Source: Fidelibacterota bacterium
GTDB lineage: Bacteria; Fidelibacterota; UBA2242
Assembly (NCBI GenBank): GCA_023229045.1
Contig: JALOAB010000048.1
Span: 1-11,487 of the forward strand
Direction: 5' to 3'
DNA length: 11,487 nucleotides
Under the pieces are notes generated by a model. The model was not told the origin of the DNA. It saw only the letters and a program-made list of their open reading frames with translations, and made no database searches. Below, piece after piece: positions 1 through 7,907 of the stretch (within the stretch, counting starts at the first letter, position 1; every line of letters begins with the position of its first letter). Both the position numbers and the translations under genes were made by a program.

Positions 1-2
1 AG

Positions 3-1349
3 CCATCCTCCGGCGGCAACGGCATCACCGGGCATGACGAAACCGGTGAAAATCTGAACGTTACCTGGGGTGTGGTTTCGGTCGGCAATACCAAGCCGAA
101 ATTGTCCAATATGGTCTATTCGCCCACCAGCCCAATTATTGGTGAGTCAATAACATTTTCAGTGAATGTCACCGATGACGGACCGATTGCGGGAGTTGAC
201 CTTATTTATGAATTTCAAGCGGTCAGCGATACGGCCAATATGGCATTGACGTTCGGGACGACTTATTCCGCCACTGTCGGACCTTTTACCGCGGCTGACA
301 CTTTGTTTTACAAAATCGAAGCCCGAGACACTTCCGGGCTGATCGGCGCTTCCAATATGAATATTATCAAAATCCAGCCGCCGCCCGAAGTGCTGACTAT
401 CAAAACCATCCGTGAAAACTGGGATGAATATGACGGCGAAACCGTAACCTTGAAGGGAGTGGTCACGATTGGTTCCAATATTATTATCACGACGCGCACG
501 TCAGCCTATTTTCAGGATAATAGCGGCCGCGGCTTGAACCTGTTCGACCAATCCATTACCAACCTGGCGCAGGGCGACTCGATTGAAGTGACGGGTGAGC
601 TGGAAGAATACAACGGGGTGATCGAATTGACCAGCTGGATCAGCAGTTTTAATGTCCTGGCGACCGACGTCCCGATTAAAAATGTGCCGAAACTCTATAT
701 TTCCGACCTGGTCAGAGACCTGGCGGACTGGGAAGGCAGTTTTGTCGAGATTAACGGCGTGGTAGCGGAGCGTTCCGATCCGACTGCCACAAATCAAGGC
801 TGTAATATTGTCATTGAAGACGAAACCGACCGCACGACAGTGCGCATCTGGAATACAACCGGCGCGCTGTACAATTCGCTGGGAGTAGTCGTCAATCCAT
901 ACGTTGATTCGCTATTAACTCTCGGCAACCAGGTTACGCTGCGCGGCGTGGTCGGTATTTACAGCAACGCTCCGCAGATTCTGCTGGGCTATGCCTCGGA
1001 TGTCGAGCCTTATATGCCCGGTGAAGCCGGCGAGGGACGCACTAAAATCAGCGCCGCGCCATATCCGTTCGTGCCGAAATTGGGCGAGGTGATCAAATAC
1101 ACTTACGAATATCCGGCGAACTGCCGCGCGATTGTGCGGGTTTATGATTTGTCGGGGCGCTTTATCACAACCCTGGTTGACAGTTATTTTGCGGTTACCT
1201 GGAAGCGCGAAGATTTCTGGAACGGACGCAATGAACTCAATCAGCTGGTGCCGCCCGGCAATTACATCCTGCACCTGCAGACGACCAACCGTTCGACGGG
1301 TAAATCCAAGATTTCGATTGCGCCGGTGGTGATAGGAGTGAAATTCTGA
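3..1349 (+). CDS. Secreted multidomain protein with OB-fold-like domains and C-terminal FlgD/T9SS-like Ig domain (5' partial)
   Basis: The frame is open from the first complete codon at 3 to the TGA at 1347-1349. A GTG at 72 is available, but no stop precedes it, so the true start lies outside the window. Regions by nucleotide: an Ig-like beta domain (about 100-385, ending in a 'FYKIEARDTSG' pattern); an OB-fold-like domain resembling those of secreted YhcR-type nucleases (about 390-660, with 'YDGETVTLKGVV' and 'AYFQDNSGRGLNLF'); a second OB-like domain (about 700-1015); and a C-terminal FlgD-like Ig domain (about 1040-1349) with 'VRVYDLSGRFITTL', 'WNGRNELNQLVPPGNYIL' and the terminus 'APVVIGVKF'. 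Such C-terminal domains are common on exported proteins of FCB bacteria and can act as sorting signals. Any catalytic domain would be upstream and is not visible. The stop overlaps the next start by 1 nt, which suggests translational coupling. The domain calls come from pattern recognition; the export role is fairly secure, the substrate unknown. Confidence 0.8.
   Translation, partial: PSSGGNGITGHDETGENLNVTWGVVSVGNTKPKLSNMVYSPTSPIIGESITFSVNVTDDGPIAGVDLIYEFQAVSDTANMALTFGTTYSATVGPFTAADTLFYKIEARDTSGLIGASNMNIIKIQPPPEVLTIKTIRENWDEYDGETVTLKGVVTIGSNIIITTRTSAYFQDNSGRGLNLFDQSITNLAQGDSIEVTGELEEYNGVIELTSWISSFNVLATDVPIKNVPKLYISDLVRDLADWEGSFVEINGVVAERSDPTATNQGCNIVIEDETDRTTVRIWNTTGALYNSLGVVVNPYVDSLLTLGNQVTLRGVVGIYSNAPQILLGYASDVEPYMPGEAGEGRTKISAAPYPFVPKLGEVIKYTYEYPANCRAIVRVYDLSGRFITTLVDSYFAVTWKREDFWNGRNELNQLVPPGNYILHLQTTNRSTGKSKISIAPVVIGVKF
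1334..1338 (+). promoter_or_regulatory. Shine-Dalgarno site for the PorV-like gene
   Basis: AGGAG lies 10 nt before the ATG at 1349, inside the end of the preceding gene. It supports the start that overlaps the upstream TGA. Confidence 0.5.
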
Positions 1350-2266
1350 TGAAAACCTATAAACATATTTTAATCGGTATTGTAATCGGATTAATCCCGC
1401 TGATGCTCAGCGCGCAGGTTTTCACCCAGGTGAATGAAATCGCGGCGCCGATCAGCGCCACCGGTTCATCAAATATTGCCAGCATCGGCTCGGTCTGGGC
1501 GCAATTCAGCAATCCGGCCGGATTGAGCCGCCTGAAAGCGATCGAGTTAGCCGGCGGTCTCTACAAACCTTACGGACTTTCGTATTTCTCCAACCAGCTG
1601 GCGGTTGCGGCGCTTCCGCTGGGTAGACTCGGCACGATCGCGCTCGGCTACCAGGGCAGTTCCACGACGTACTCCGGCAACTCGCTGGCCAGCGAAACAG
1701 CCGTTAGCCTGTCGCACGGATTTTTCCTGCAGAAAGATATCATCTCGACTCTTTCGATCGGCTATACTCTCAACCTTTATCAACTGGATTACGGTCAATC
1801 GGCGGGTGTTTCCGGCGATGGCAGTGACGGGATCGATCTGGGTAGCGGATTTGGATTCGGACTCGATCTGGGGATTCAGGGCAGTCTGCATGAAAGAACC
1901 TGGGTCGGTTTGTACGTCAAGAATATCAATTCGCCGGAAATGGGCAGTGCCCTGAGCGCTCAGCGTTTGCCGCGCAGTCTGGCGATCGGTCTCGGCTATG
2001 AGCCTTATTATGGTCTGACGACCACTTTTATGGTTTATCAGAAAATTGGCACCGAAAAAACCCAGTATCGCGTCGGTCTGGAATATCGCGTTATGCCGTG
2101 GTTGGTTCTGCGGACCGGCGTCAACACCGAACCGAACCGCCTCGGATTTGGATTCGGGCTGGAGAAATGGGGCGTTATGGTGGATTACGCTTTTATCAGC
2201 CATCCGCTTCTGCCCGAAACCCATCAATTCAGCCTGGGCTATACTTTCAGAAAAGATGAGAAGTAG
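1349..2266 (+). CDS. PorV/PorQ-like outer-membrane beta-barrel protein
   Basis: This 305-residue protein starts with a clear Sec signal peptide (residues 1-22, cleavage near 'LSA-QV'). Early in the mature protein is the segment 'VWAQFSNPAGLSRL' (about residues 49-62), which matches the 'NPAGL' hallmark of the PorV/PorQ and FadL-like barrel families. The rest alternates short beta strands rich in aromatic residues and glycine with polar loops, as expected for an outer-membrane barrel. PorV of the type IX secretion system shuttles cargo carrying a C-terminal sorting domain. The gene directly upstream encodes a protein with such a domain, so a shuttle role is plausible but inferred. At 305 residues it is shorter than a typical PorV and closer to PorQ-like or generic members. 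The start overlaps the upstream stop by 1 nt, and the 3' end overlaps the following gene. Confidence 0.8.
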   Translation: MKTYKHILIGIVIGLIPLMLSAQVFTQVNEIAAPISATGSSNIASIGSVWAQFSNPAGLSRLKAIELAGGLYKPYGLSYFSNQLAVAALPLGRLGTIALGYQGSSTTYSGNSLASETAVSLSHGFFLQKDIISTLSIGYTLNLYQLDYGQSAGVSGDGSDGIDLGSGFGFGLDLGIQGSLHERTWVGLYVKNINSPEMGSALSAQRLPRSLAIGLGYEPYYGLTTTFMVYQKIGTEKTQYRVGLEYRVMPWLVLRTGVNTEPNRLGFGFGLEKWGVMVDYAFISHPLLPETHQFSLGYTFRKDEK

Positions 2267-4745
2267 ATCAGTGAACCGATACAGACAATTTTTATGCATT
2301 TTAATAATGGCATTAGTCGGTATTGTGCAGGCGGTTGCCAGCGATTTGAAAATTGACCTGAATACTGCCGATGAAGCCGAACTGGCGCAATTGCCTCTGA
2401 CCCGCCAACAGGTGGAAGATATTTTGTACTGGCGGGAATACACCGGGGCGTTCGAGAGCATTTACGATTTGAAGAACATCAAGAGCATCGATCATGAGAC
2501 CTTTTTAAAAATAAAGGAGATGACTAAGCGCTCGCCGGTTTTCCTGGAAGAATCGCAGAGGCGGGTCGAGGATAACTATTACAAGGTCGAGCAATGGATT
2601 TCCGACGACGGCGCCAGTGAGAATACGGTCAACACCTGGATTGACATGCTTTCCAATCCGGTCAACGTCAACAATCTCAGTTTTTTCGAAATGCGCAATC
2701 TGGCGGGACTTGCGCCGGGTGACGCGGTGGCGATCGTCAGACGCCAGAGGCAGGGCGATATAAAGAACCGCACCGATCTGCGCAGTACCGAGGGTTTGAC
2801 CTATTACGGATTTTCTAACCTTGAGGATTTTATCCGCTATACAGATGACGATGGCGCTCACGATTTCGGCGGCAGTTTCTCGACCGTGGTAAAAAATATT
2901 ACCCTCAGCCAGACACCCAGCGACGACGCCGATTCCTACAGCGCTTTCGTCAGATTGAATCACCCGCTGGATACTTATTATAAATTGCGCCTGCACTGGG
3001 GCGCGAAATATCGCCTGGAAGGCTCTTATCTGCGCAATATGGGTGAGCAAACGATCTATTACGACGATACGAAAATTCCACAATTCAAAGCCTTTTTTGA
3101 GATGAATAGCATTAAACTGGGTCCGCTTAAATTGAACAAGGTCATCGTGGGCGATTACGTAGCCGGCTTTGGACAGGGAGTGACTTTCGAGGCGACCGAC
3201 TTTTTTATGCCGCGTAAAACCGGCTATGGTTTCCGCAACCGCTTAAATGGCATCAGCGGTAATACCTCGCGCATAACCCAGTACGGTCTGCGTGGCGTCA
3301 GTGCCGAAGCCCAATACGGCAATTTTATCGGGGCGGGCTTTTTCAGTCTCAATCGCCGCGACGCCGTTATCAACGACGATCAATCCTTCTCGACTCTGAT
3401 CACGATGTATCCGCGTATGACGCATGGATTATATAACAATATGCCGAATAATATGATCAATTCCGTCCGGGAAATGGTCATCGGCGGCAATGCTAAATAT
3501 TCATTTATACCGGGCACTTATCTGGGTTTTACAATTTACCAGAGCATGTATGATAGGGAATTGGATCTGCAGGTTACCGAATCGTTGCTGGATCCATCCG
3601 GCTATAGTAAATACCTGACCCAGATCGGCAACTCCGCCGATGATGAGATTGCGGCGTCGTATGAGTCGTCCGCCACGGCTTCGCTTTGGTCAGCCGCCAA
3701 AGCCGTACGGCGCGTTTACGGACTCGAATTCTCGACCGTAATCCGCAACCTGACCCTGCAGGGTGAATATGCCGAACTGGATAAAAACCTGAAACTGGGC
3801 AATCGCACCAAAGATCCGGGCGCGTTGGTATTATCAGGCTATTTGCAGTTTGATAATTTGAATTTCCTGATGCTGTATCGCGATTATGATCTGGGATTCG
3901 ATAATCCCTATCAGCGCTCATACAGCAATTATCAACGTTTCAAAGGCACGATCTATGAAGACGTCTATTATCTCAGGGATCCCAGCCTGGCATATCTTTA
4001 TTCGGCGACGGCTCAGCCGCAGGCCGAACGCGGACTCTATCTTTCGACCCGTTATCAATTGCATCGCAGTCTGATCGTCACGGCTGAGCAGGACATCTGG
4101 ACGCGCGTCGCCGACAATGCCCAGTATTATCGCACAGTCGTTAATCTGGAATATCGCCCGGTCTTCAAATATCGATTTAAGATTCGCCAAAAATGGCAAC
4201 ACCGCGACAAAACCAATACTCTGACGCCGGTTTTTTATCAGGCTAATGAGACCCGCATGGAAGCCACGATGCGAATGTCCCGATACAATCAACTCAAGTT
4301 ATTTTATTCGATCAGTTTTACTGAATTCACACCGCGCTCACGGCTGGTGGTCAACGCCGAAACCGGTTCGACTTCTTATATCGGCAATGCCGGATCGCCC
4401 AGCGACGCCCTCGGCATGACCCTCACGCACAACGTCAATGATCGCATCAAAGTGCTGAGTTCACTGATGACTTACAGCGGCTTCTTCTGGAATTTTGAAG
4501 ACACCGATTTTCGAATATTCAATACCGAAACGCGCGCTCTGCATGGCTGGGTGGCGGTCTTTTCGCGTCTGTCACGCGATCTGTCTATCCGTCTGAAATA
4601 TAGTTTCGATCTGCATAATCAGATGGACAACGTGGTCGGCGGGCTGATCGATATTGGCGCCGGTGATTCCAATCCGGTCGTTAAGGAAGTGTACTATGAT
4701 AATTTTTATTCGGATTTCAGAATCCAACTTGATTATAGGTTTTAA
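2256..4745 (+). CDS. Large outer-membrane barrel with N-terminal helix-hairpin-helix (ComEA-like) units
   Basis: The frame is open upstream to 2046, but that stretch is antisense-like read-through of the previous gene. A signal peptide begins only at ATG 2256 ('FLCILIMALVGIVQAVAS'). GTG 2271 is an alternative start giving a shorter n-region. From 2256 the protein has 829 residues. Residues about 34-86 form a ComEA-like helix-hairpin-helix unit ('DLNTADEAELAQLP'), and about 136-195 a second ('VNVNNLSFFEMRNLAGLAP'). From about 205 to the end there are amphipathic beta strands, finishing 'FRIQLDYRF' with the terminal Phe typical of BAM-assembled barrels. Similar HHH-plus-barrel proteins occur in Bacteroidota and relatives, without a firm function to my knowledge. 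HHH units bind DNA in ComEA, but the first hairpin here is degenerate, so DNA binding is not assured. The gene overlaps its upstream neighbour by 11 nt and abuts the next gene. Confidence 0.82.
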   Translation: MRSRSVNRYRQFLCILIMALVGIVQAVASDLKIDLNTADEAELAQLPLTRQQVEDILYWREYTGAFESIYDLKNIKSIDHETFLKIKEMTKRSPVFLEESQRRVEDNYYKVEQWISDDGASENTVNTWIDMLSNPVNVNNLSFFEMRNLAGLAPGDAVAIVRRQRQGDIKNRTDLRSTEGLTYYGFSNLEDFIRYTDDDGAHDFGGSFSTVVKNITLSQTPSDDADSYSAFVRLNHPLDTYYKLRLHWGAKYRLEGSYLRNMGEQTIYYDDTKIPQFKAFFEMNSIKLGPLKLNKVIVGDYVAGFGQGVTFEATDFFMPRKTGYGFRNRLNGISGNTSRITQYGLRGVSAEAQYGNFIGAGFFSLNRRDAVINDDQSFSTLITMYPRMTHGLYNNMPNNMINSVREMVIGGNAKYSFIPGTYLGFTIYQSMYDRELDLQVTESLLDPSGYSKYLTQIGNSADDEIAASYESSATASLWSAAKAVRRVYGLEFSTVIRNLTLQGEYAELDKNLKLGNRTKDPGALVLSGYLQFDNLNFLMLYRDYDLGFDNPYQRSYSNYQRFKGTIYEDVYYLRDPSLAYLYSATAQPQAERGLYLSTRYQLHRSLIVTAEQDIWTRVADNAQYYRTVVNLEYRPVFKYRFKIRQKWQHRDKTNTLTPVFYQANETRMEATMRMSRYNQLKLFYSISFTEFTPRSRLVVNAETGSTSYIGNAGSPSDALGMTLTHNVNDRIKVLSSLMTYSGFFWNFEDTDFRIFNTETRALHGWVAVFSRLSRDLSIRLKYSFDLHNQMDNVVGGLIDIGAGDSNPVVKEVYYDNFYSDFRIQLDYRF

Positions 4746-6092
4746 ATGAAACGAAAAATTTTCACTTTGACAATTCTTGTGCTTTTAACCTCAATGATGT
4801 GGGGACAGAGCTTTTTCAGTCCCTTGACCGGCGACCTGCCGGAAATTGCCGACGCTCGTTTGATGGCGTTGGGTTTCTCGGCTTGGGGCGATGCCGGCAG
4901 TGCCGCGGCTTTGCTAAGCAATGCCGCCTTGACGGGACTCAGCAAAGCGAAATTGTCGCTGGTAACCGGGGTAAACGCTTTTTCAATTAAAGAAAAACGC
5001 TCCTTTCCGGTACAGGATAGTTTTGGCGATTTTATCGCCGATAACACTTATGTCCTGAATCAAAACTGGTATCCGGATTTTCACCTGGGAATCAATGCCC
5101 GGCTGTTAGCGCGCATGAGGTTATCTCTGTTACTTAATCATTCCAATGTACATGACTTCCGCTACGAAGAAGAGATTCGGGGCTCGCTCTATGGCGAATA
5201 TAATCGCGATCCGCTGGTAGGCAATAACCGGCTTTACCAGCGCTATTCGACCCTGACCACTTCCGCCGGATTGGCATATAATCCCTTCAAATCGCTCTGG
5301 TTGGGTGTAGCTTTCAATCAAATTGCGACGGATCAGTCCGAGCAGAAATATGAAATTCAGGTGATAGAAAAGAGCGATTATCAGGAATCCGATGTTACTA
5401 TTTCCTACCTTGCAGAACCGAAATTTGAGACGGTGATCACCAGCAACATCGGTCTGGTTTTTGACCTTACCCGGCATCTCAGCCTGGCGGCTTCCTATCG
5501 CTTTCCGTATGAGACTGTCCAGAAGGGTGGATTGCTTTTTTTAGTAAATGATATGACGCAGAGTTTGCCGGCGATGGCAATCGATTCCAGCTTTACTATC
5601 GAACAGGTTACTCGTCGTCAGCCGGGCGAACTGCGGCTCGGATTGTGTCTGAAACCGGTAAATATTATCCCGACCCGGCTGTTTTTCGAAATCGTCTTTC
5701 AGAATTGGGAAAAGGCTTCGGCTAAGTATATTATTAAAAGTGACGCAGATTCGAATAAAATTCCGGCAAATTTTTCTGATACGCCAATCCCTTATCGCAA
5801 CGTTACGAAATTTCATCTCGGTATCGAACACGTGTTCCTCTCGGGCGTGCCTTTTCGGCTGGGATTTTACTACGATCCCAATCCGATCGACGCCAGTATG
5901 GATCGCAACTGGTTTACCGCCGGCACTGGCTATCAAATCGGTAATTTCAACCTTGAGGTTTCGGGCGCCTTTACGACCAGCGAATATGAATACCAGGATC
6001 TTTTCCCGGTTACAGCCGAAAAGCGGGTGGAATTCGATAAGGTTCGCGAAAGATATCTGGTTGGAATGTTAACTCTCAGGTACGATTTTTAA
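4746..6092 (+). CDS. FadL/TodX-like (OmpP1 family) outer-membrane transport protein
   Basis: The product has 448 residues, with a signal peptide at 1-21 ending 'MMWGQ'. The mature N-terminus contains 'LMALGFSAWGDAGSAAALL' and 'SNAALTGLSKAKL', matching the FadL/PorV pattern of an 'MG-A' strand followed by an 'NPAGL' turn. Here Pro is replaced by Ala in 'NAAL'. Further beta strands follow ('LGVAFNQIA', 'LSLAASYRF', 'FRLGFYYDP'), and the chain ends 'VGMLTLRYDF' with a terminal Phe, consistent with a barrel of about 14 strands. FadL-type proteins pass hydrophobic or small organic solutes across the outer membrane; the substrate here cannot be read from sequence. The ATG follows the previous stop with no gap, behind only a weak AGG at 4737-4739, so translation probably depends on coupling. 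The next gene starts 3 nt after the stop. Confidence 0.8.
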   Translation: MKRKIFTLTILVLLTSMMWGQSFFSPLTGDLPEIADARLMALGFSAWGDAGSAAALLSNAALTGLSKAKLSLVTGVNAFSIKEKRSFPVQDSFGDFIADNTYVLNQNWYPDFHLGINARLLARMRLSLLLNHSNVHDFRYEEEIRGSLYGEYNRDPLVGNNRLYQRYSTLTTSAGLAYNPFKSLWLGVAFNQIATDQSEQKYEIQVIEKSDYQESDVTISYLAEPKFETVITSNIGLVFDLTRHLSLAASYRFPYETVQKGGLLFLVNDMTQSLPAMAIDSSFTIEQVTRRQPGELRLGLCLKPVNIIPTRLFFEIVFQNWEKASAKYIIKSDADSNKIPANFSDTPIPYRNVTKFHLGIEHVFLSGVPFRLGFYYDPNPIDASMDRNWFTAGTGYQIGNFNLEVSGAFTTSEYEYQDLFPVTAEKRVEFDKVRERYLVGMLTLRYDF

Positions 6093-6095
6093 TCT

Positions 6096-7733
6096 ATGAA
6101 GCGAATAAAGTTATATCATATTTTTATAATGATTCTGGGATTGGTGACGCTTGTGTCCGCCGAGAAATATCCGGCTAAAGACTATTTAAAAATAGTTACG
6201 ATTTTCACCAACGATATTCATGGCGGAATCGATCGCAGTGAAGCCAGCTTTATCAATCCTGATTTTCCACCGATGTTGGGCGGCGGCGCGGTCGCCGGAC
6301 GTTACATATACCAGAAACGCCAGGAGGCTGAGAAAAACGACTGGGGCTTTTTATTGATCGACGCCGGTGATTTTTATCAGGGCACGCCAATGGGCACGCT
6401 CTCGGAAGGCGAAGCCGTCATCGAATATATGAACGCCGTCGGCTATGACGTTCTGACGGTCGGCAATCACGATTTCGACAATGGCTGGAAGAATCTGAAG
6501 AAACTGTCGGAGATGGCCAATTTTCCGTTTCTGGCTTCCAATCTCTACCGTAAATCCACCGGACAACTGGCGGAGTTTATCAAGCCTTATATAATCAAGG
6601 AATTTCAGGGTATTAAAATCGGCATCATCGGCGCCACGCTTTCCTCAACCCCCAGCATGAGTTACCCCGAACATGTAGAAGACCTGGACTTCCGCACTGA
6701 GATCGAAGGACTTCGCCGTTATATGCCAGAGGTCAGAGCGCAGGGCGCAAATACCATAATTTTATTGACGCATGCCTGGTTAGCCTATAATCCGGAGGAA
6801 GGTTATCAGGAAGTGATGGCGAAGTTAGCCGAAGGTGATTTACCTGAAAGTTATAATTCCAGCGCACAGGCTATTGCACATACTTTTCCCGGAATAGATA
6901 TAATGTTTTCCGGTCACCTGCATCGTGGCTTTTACAAACCGTGGGAAGATCCGCTCAATCATACCCTGATTTTTCAGAATTATGCCAACGGCAGTAACCT
7001 GGGGCATGTCAATTTTTATATTCATCGTAAGACCGGCACCCTGGCCGGTTATGATTTTGAATCCGACGACGGTACGATCTTCACCTTGTTTGAAGATGAC
7101 TTTTTACCGGATACCAGCCTGGGTCGGATGATTGACTACTGGGTCCAAAAATCCGAGGCCGGATTTGATGAAATTATTGGGTCAGCCACCGGGCAAATTT
7201 CACGCTCAAGTAGTGGCGAATCGCCAATGGGTAATCTAATGGTCGATGCTATGCTAACCAGTACTCAGTCCGACGTCGCTTTTTCCAATCACGGCGGAGT
7301 CCGAGCCGATCTGCCAGCCGGACCGATCACGCCCCGGCATGTTTTCAAGGTCATGCCGTTTGGCAATCGCATTGTCGTGATGAAAGTGACTGGTGAATTT
7401 CTACAGGAATTAGTTGAAGACCGCGTAGCTGGAAGCAGTCGGGGAATGCTGGTCGGTGGCGCCCGAATCCAGATTGATCGGAGCAAACCGGATGGTTCGC
7501 GCGTTGTAAAATTCGAAATCGGCGGTCAACCACTGGAGAAAGATCGCGAGTATTCTTTAGTGGTTTCGGATTACCTCGCCGAAGGTAATTCCGGTTATGA
7601 CCGACTGACTACCGTTTCACCGGATCGGATCAACTACTCCGGTATTCTATTACGACAGACTATAATCGATTATATCAAAAATAATTCGCCAATCATCCCG
7701 AAAACCGACGGTCGCTGGAAAGAGGGCAAGTAG
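6096..7733 (+). CDS. Secreted bifunctional metallophosphatase/5'-nucleotidase (UshA-type)
   Basis: The protein has 545 residues, the usual length for this family, with a signal peptide at 1-22 ending 'LVSA' and no lipobox. The N-terminal calcineurin-like phosphoesterase domain carries all the dimetal motifs: 'TNDIHG' (D40, H42), 'DAGDF' (D89, D92), 'GNHDFDNG' (123-130), 'LLTHAW' (H226) and 'SGHLHRG' (H274, H276). The C-terminal 5'-nucleotidase domain has 'GESPMGNLMVDAM' (from about 374), 'SNHGGVRADL' (from about 397), 'VMPFGNRIVVMKVTG' and 'VVSDYLAEGNSGYDRL', which form the nucleoside-stacking and specificity side. Such enzymes hydrolyse extracellular or periplasmic nucleoside 5'-phosphates, and sometimes nucleotide sugars or cyclic nucleotides, releasing phosphate. 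It is the last gene of the envelope operon, starting 3 nt after the FadL-like gene with no clear Shine-Dalgarno. Its TAG stop is directly abutted by a 7-bp repeat array whose units also end in TAG. Confidence 0.95.
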   Translation: MKRIKLYHIFIMILGLVTLVSAEKYPAKDYLKIVTIFTNDIHGGIDRSEASFINPDFPPMLGGGAVAGRYIYQKRQEAEKNDWGFLLIDAGDFYQGTPMGTLSEGEAVIEYMNAVGYDVLTVGNHDFDNGWKNLKKLSEMANFPFLASNLYRKSTGQLAEFIKPYIIKEFQGIKIGIIGATLSSTPSMSYPEHVEDLDFRTEIEGLRRYMPEVRAQGANTIILLTHAWLAYNPEEGYQEVMAKLAEGDLPESYNSSAQAIAHTFPGIDIMFSGHLHRGFYKPWEDPLNHTLIFQNYANGSNLGHVNFYIHRKTGTLAGYDFESDDGTIFTLFEDDFLPDTSLGRMIDYWVQKSEAGFDEIIGSATGQISRSSSGESPMGNLMVDAMLTSTQSDVAFSNHGGVRADLPAGPITPRHVFKVMPFGNRIVVMKVTGEFLQELVEDRVAGSSRGMLVGGARIQIDRSKPDGSRVVKFEIGGQPLEKDREYSLVVSDYLAEGNSGYDRLTTVSPDRINYSGILLRQTIIDYIKNNSPIIPKTDGRWKEGK

Positions 7734-7796
7734 ATTGTAGGTTGTAGATTGTAGATTGTAGATTGTAGATTTCAAATTGCAAATCTCAAATTTCAA
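7734..7796. repeat. Heptamer tandem array, nine units
   Basis: Units run in unbroken 7-bp phase: ATTGTAG at 7734, GTTGTAG at 7741, then ATTGTAG at 7748, 7755 and 7762. These are followed by ATTTCAA (7769), ATTGCAA (7776), ATCTCAA (7783) and ATTTCAA (7790). The two halves differ mainly by T-to-C and G-to-A changes, so they look like one diverged array. Because 7 is not a multiple of 3, the TAG in the first half stops all three + frames. Similar strings occur in intergenic DNA of several environmental phyla, to my recollection; I could not search. Confidence 0.9.
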
Positions 7797-7808
7797 AATG
7801 AATGCCTC

Positions 7809-7907
7809 AATGACTAAGAGTGACGCCGCCGAAGGCGGCCAGTGACCATCGAATGACCATCAATGACCACAAATGACTATCAATGACCACAAATGACCAT
7901 CAATGCC
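7809..7907. repeat. Decamer tandem array (AATGACCATC type) interrupted by a GC hairpin
   Basis: Five full 10-bp units lie at 7852, 7862, 7872, 7882 and 7892, with alternating ends (AATGACCATC, AATGACCACA, AATGACTATC, AATGACCACA, AATGACCATC). A partial AATGCC follows at 7902. Related TGAC-bearing units lie further left at 7809, 7819 and 7841, separated by the hairpin at 7825-7839. Each full unit contains ATGA, and because 10 is not a multiple of 3 the array offers ATG and TGA in all three frames. The ATG of the downstream gene is in the last full unit. Confidence 0.88.
7825..7839. repeat. Perfect GC-rich inverted repeat (6-bp stem, 3-nt loop)
   Basis: GCCGCC-GAA-GGCGGC forms a perfect six-pair all-GC stem within AT-rich repeat DNA. 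No T-tract follows on either strand, so it does not look like an intrinsic terminator. It sits between copies of the TGAC decamer family and may be part of a composite repeat, or a transcript-end stabilising structure for the upstream operon. Confidence 0.7.

Noticed and set aside
2046..2255. Start of the HHH-barrel gene at 2046
   Set aside because: The extension overlaps the PorV-like gene by over 200 nt and would place about 70 non-family residues before a clear signal peptide that begins just after 2256.
1547..2461. Long minus-strand open frame of 304 codons opposite the PorV-like gene
   Set aside because: It lies fully antisense to two well-supported + genes, has no recognisable family pattern, and reflects codon bias in the sense strand.
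2505..3083. Minus-strand open frame of 192 codons inside the HHH-barrel gene
   Set aside because: Antisense shadow with no signal peptide, motif or ribosome-binding site of its own.
7825..7839. Intrinsic terminator after the nucleotidase
   Set aside because: The stem is good, but there is no T-tract on either side and it sits inside tandem repeats.
7734..7907. CRISPR array
   Set aside because: Units are 7 and 10 bp with no spacers; CRISPR repeats are over 20 bp with unique spacers.
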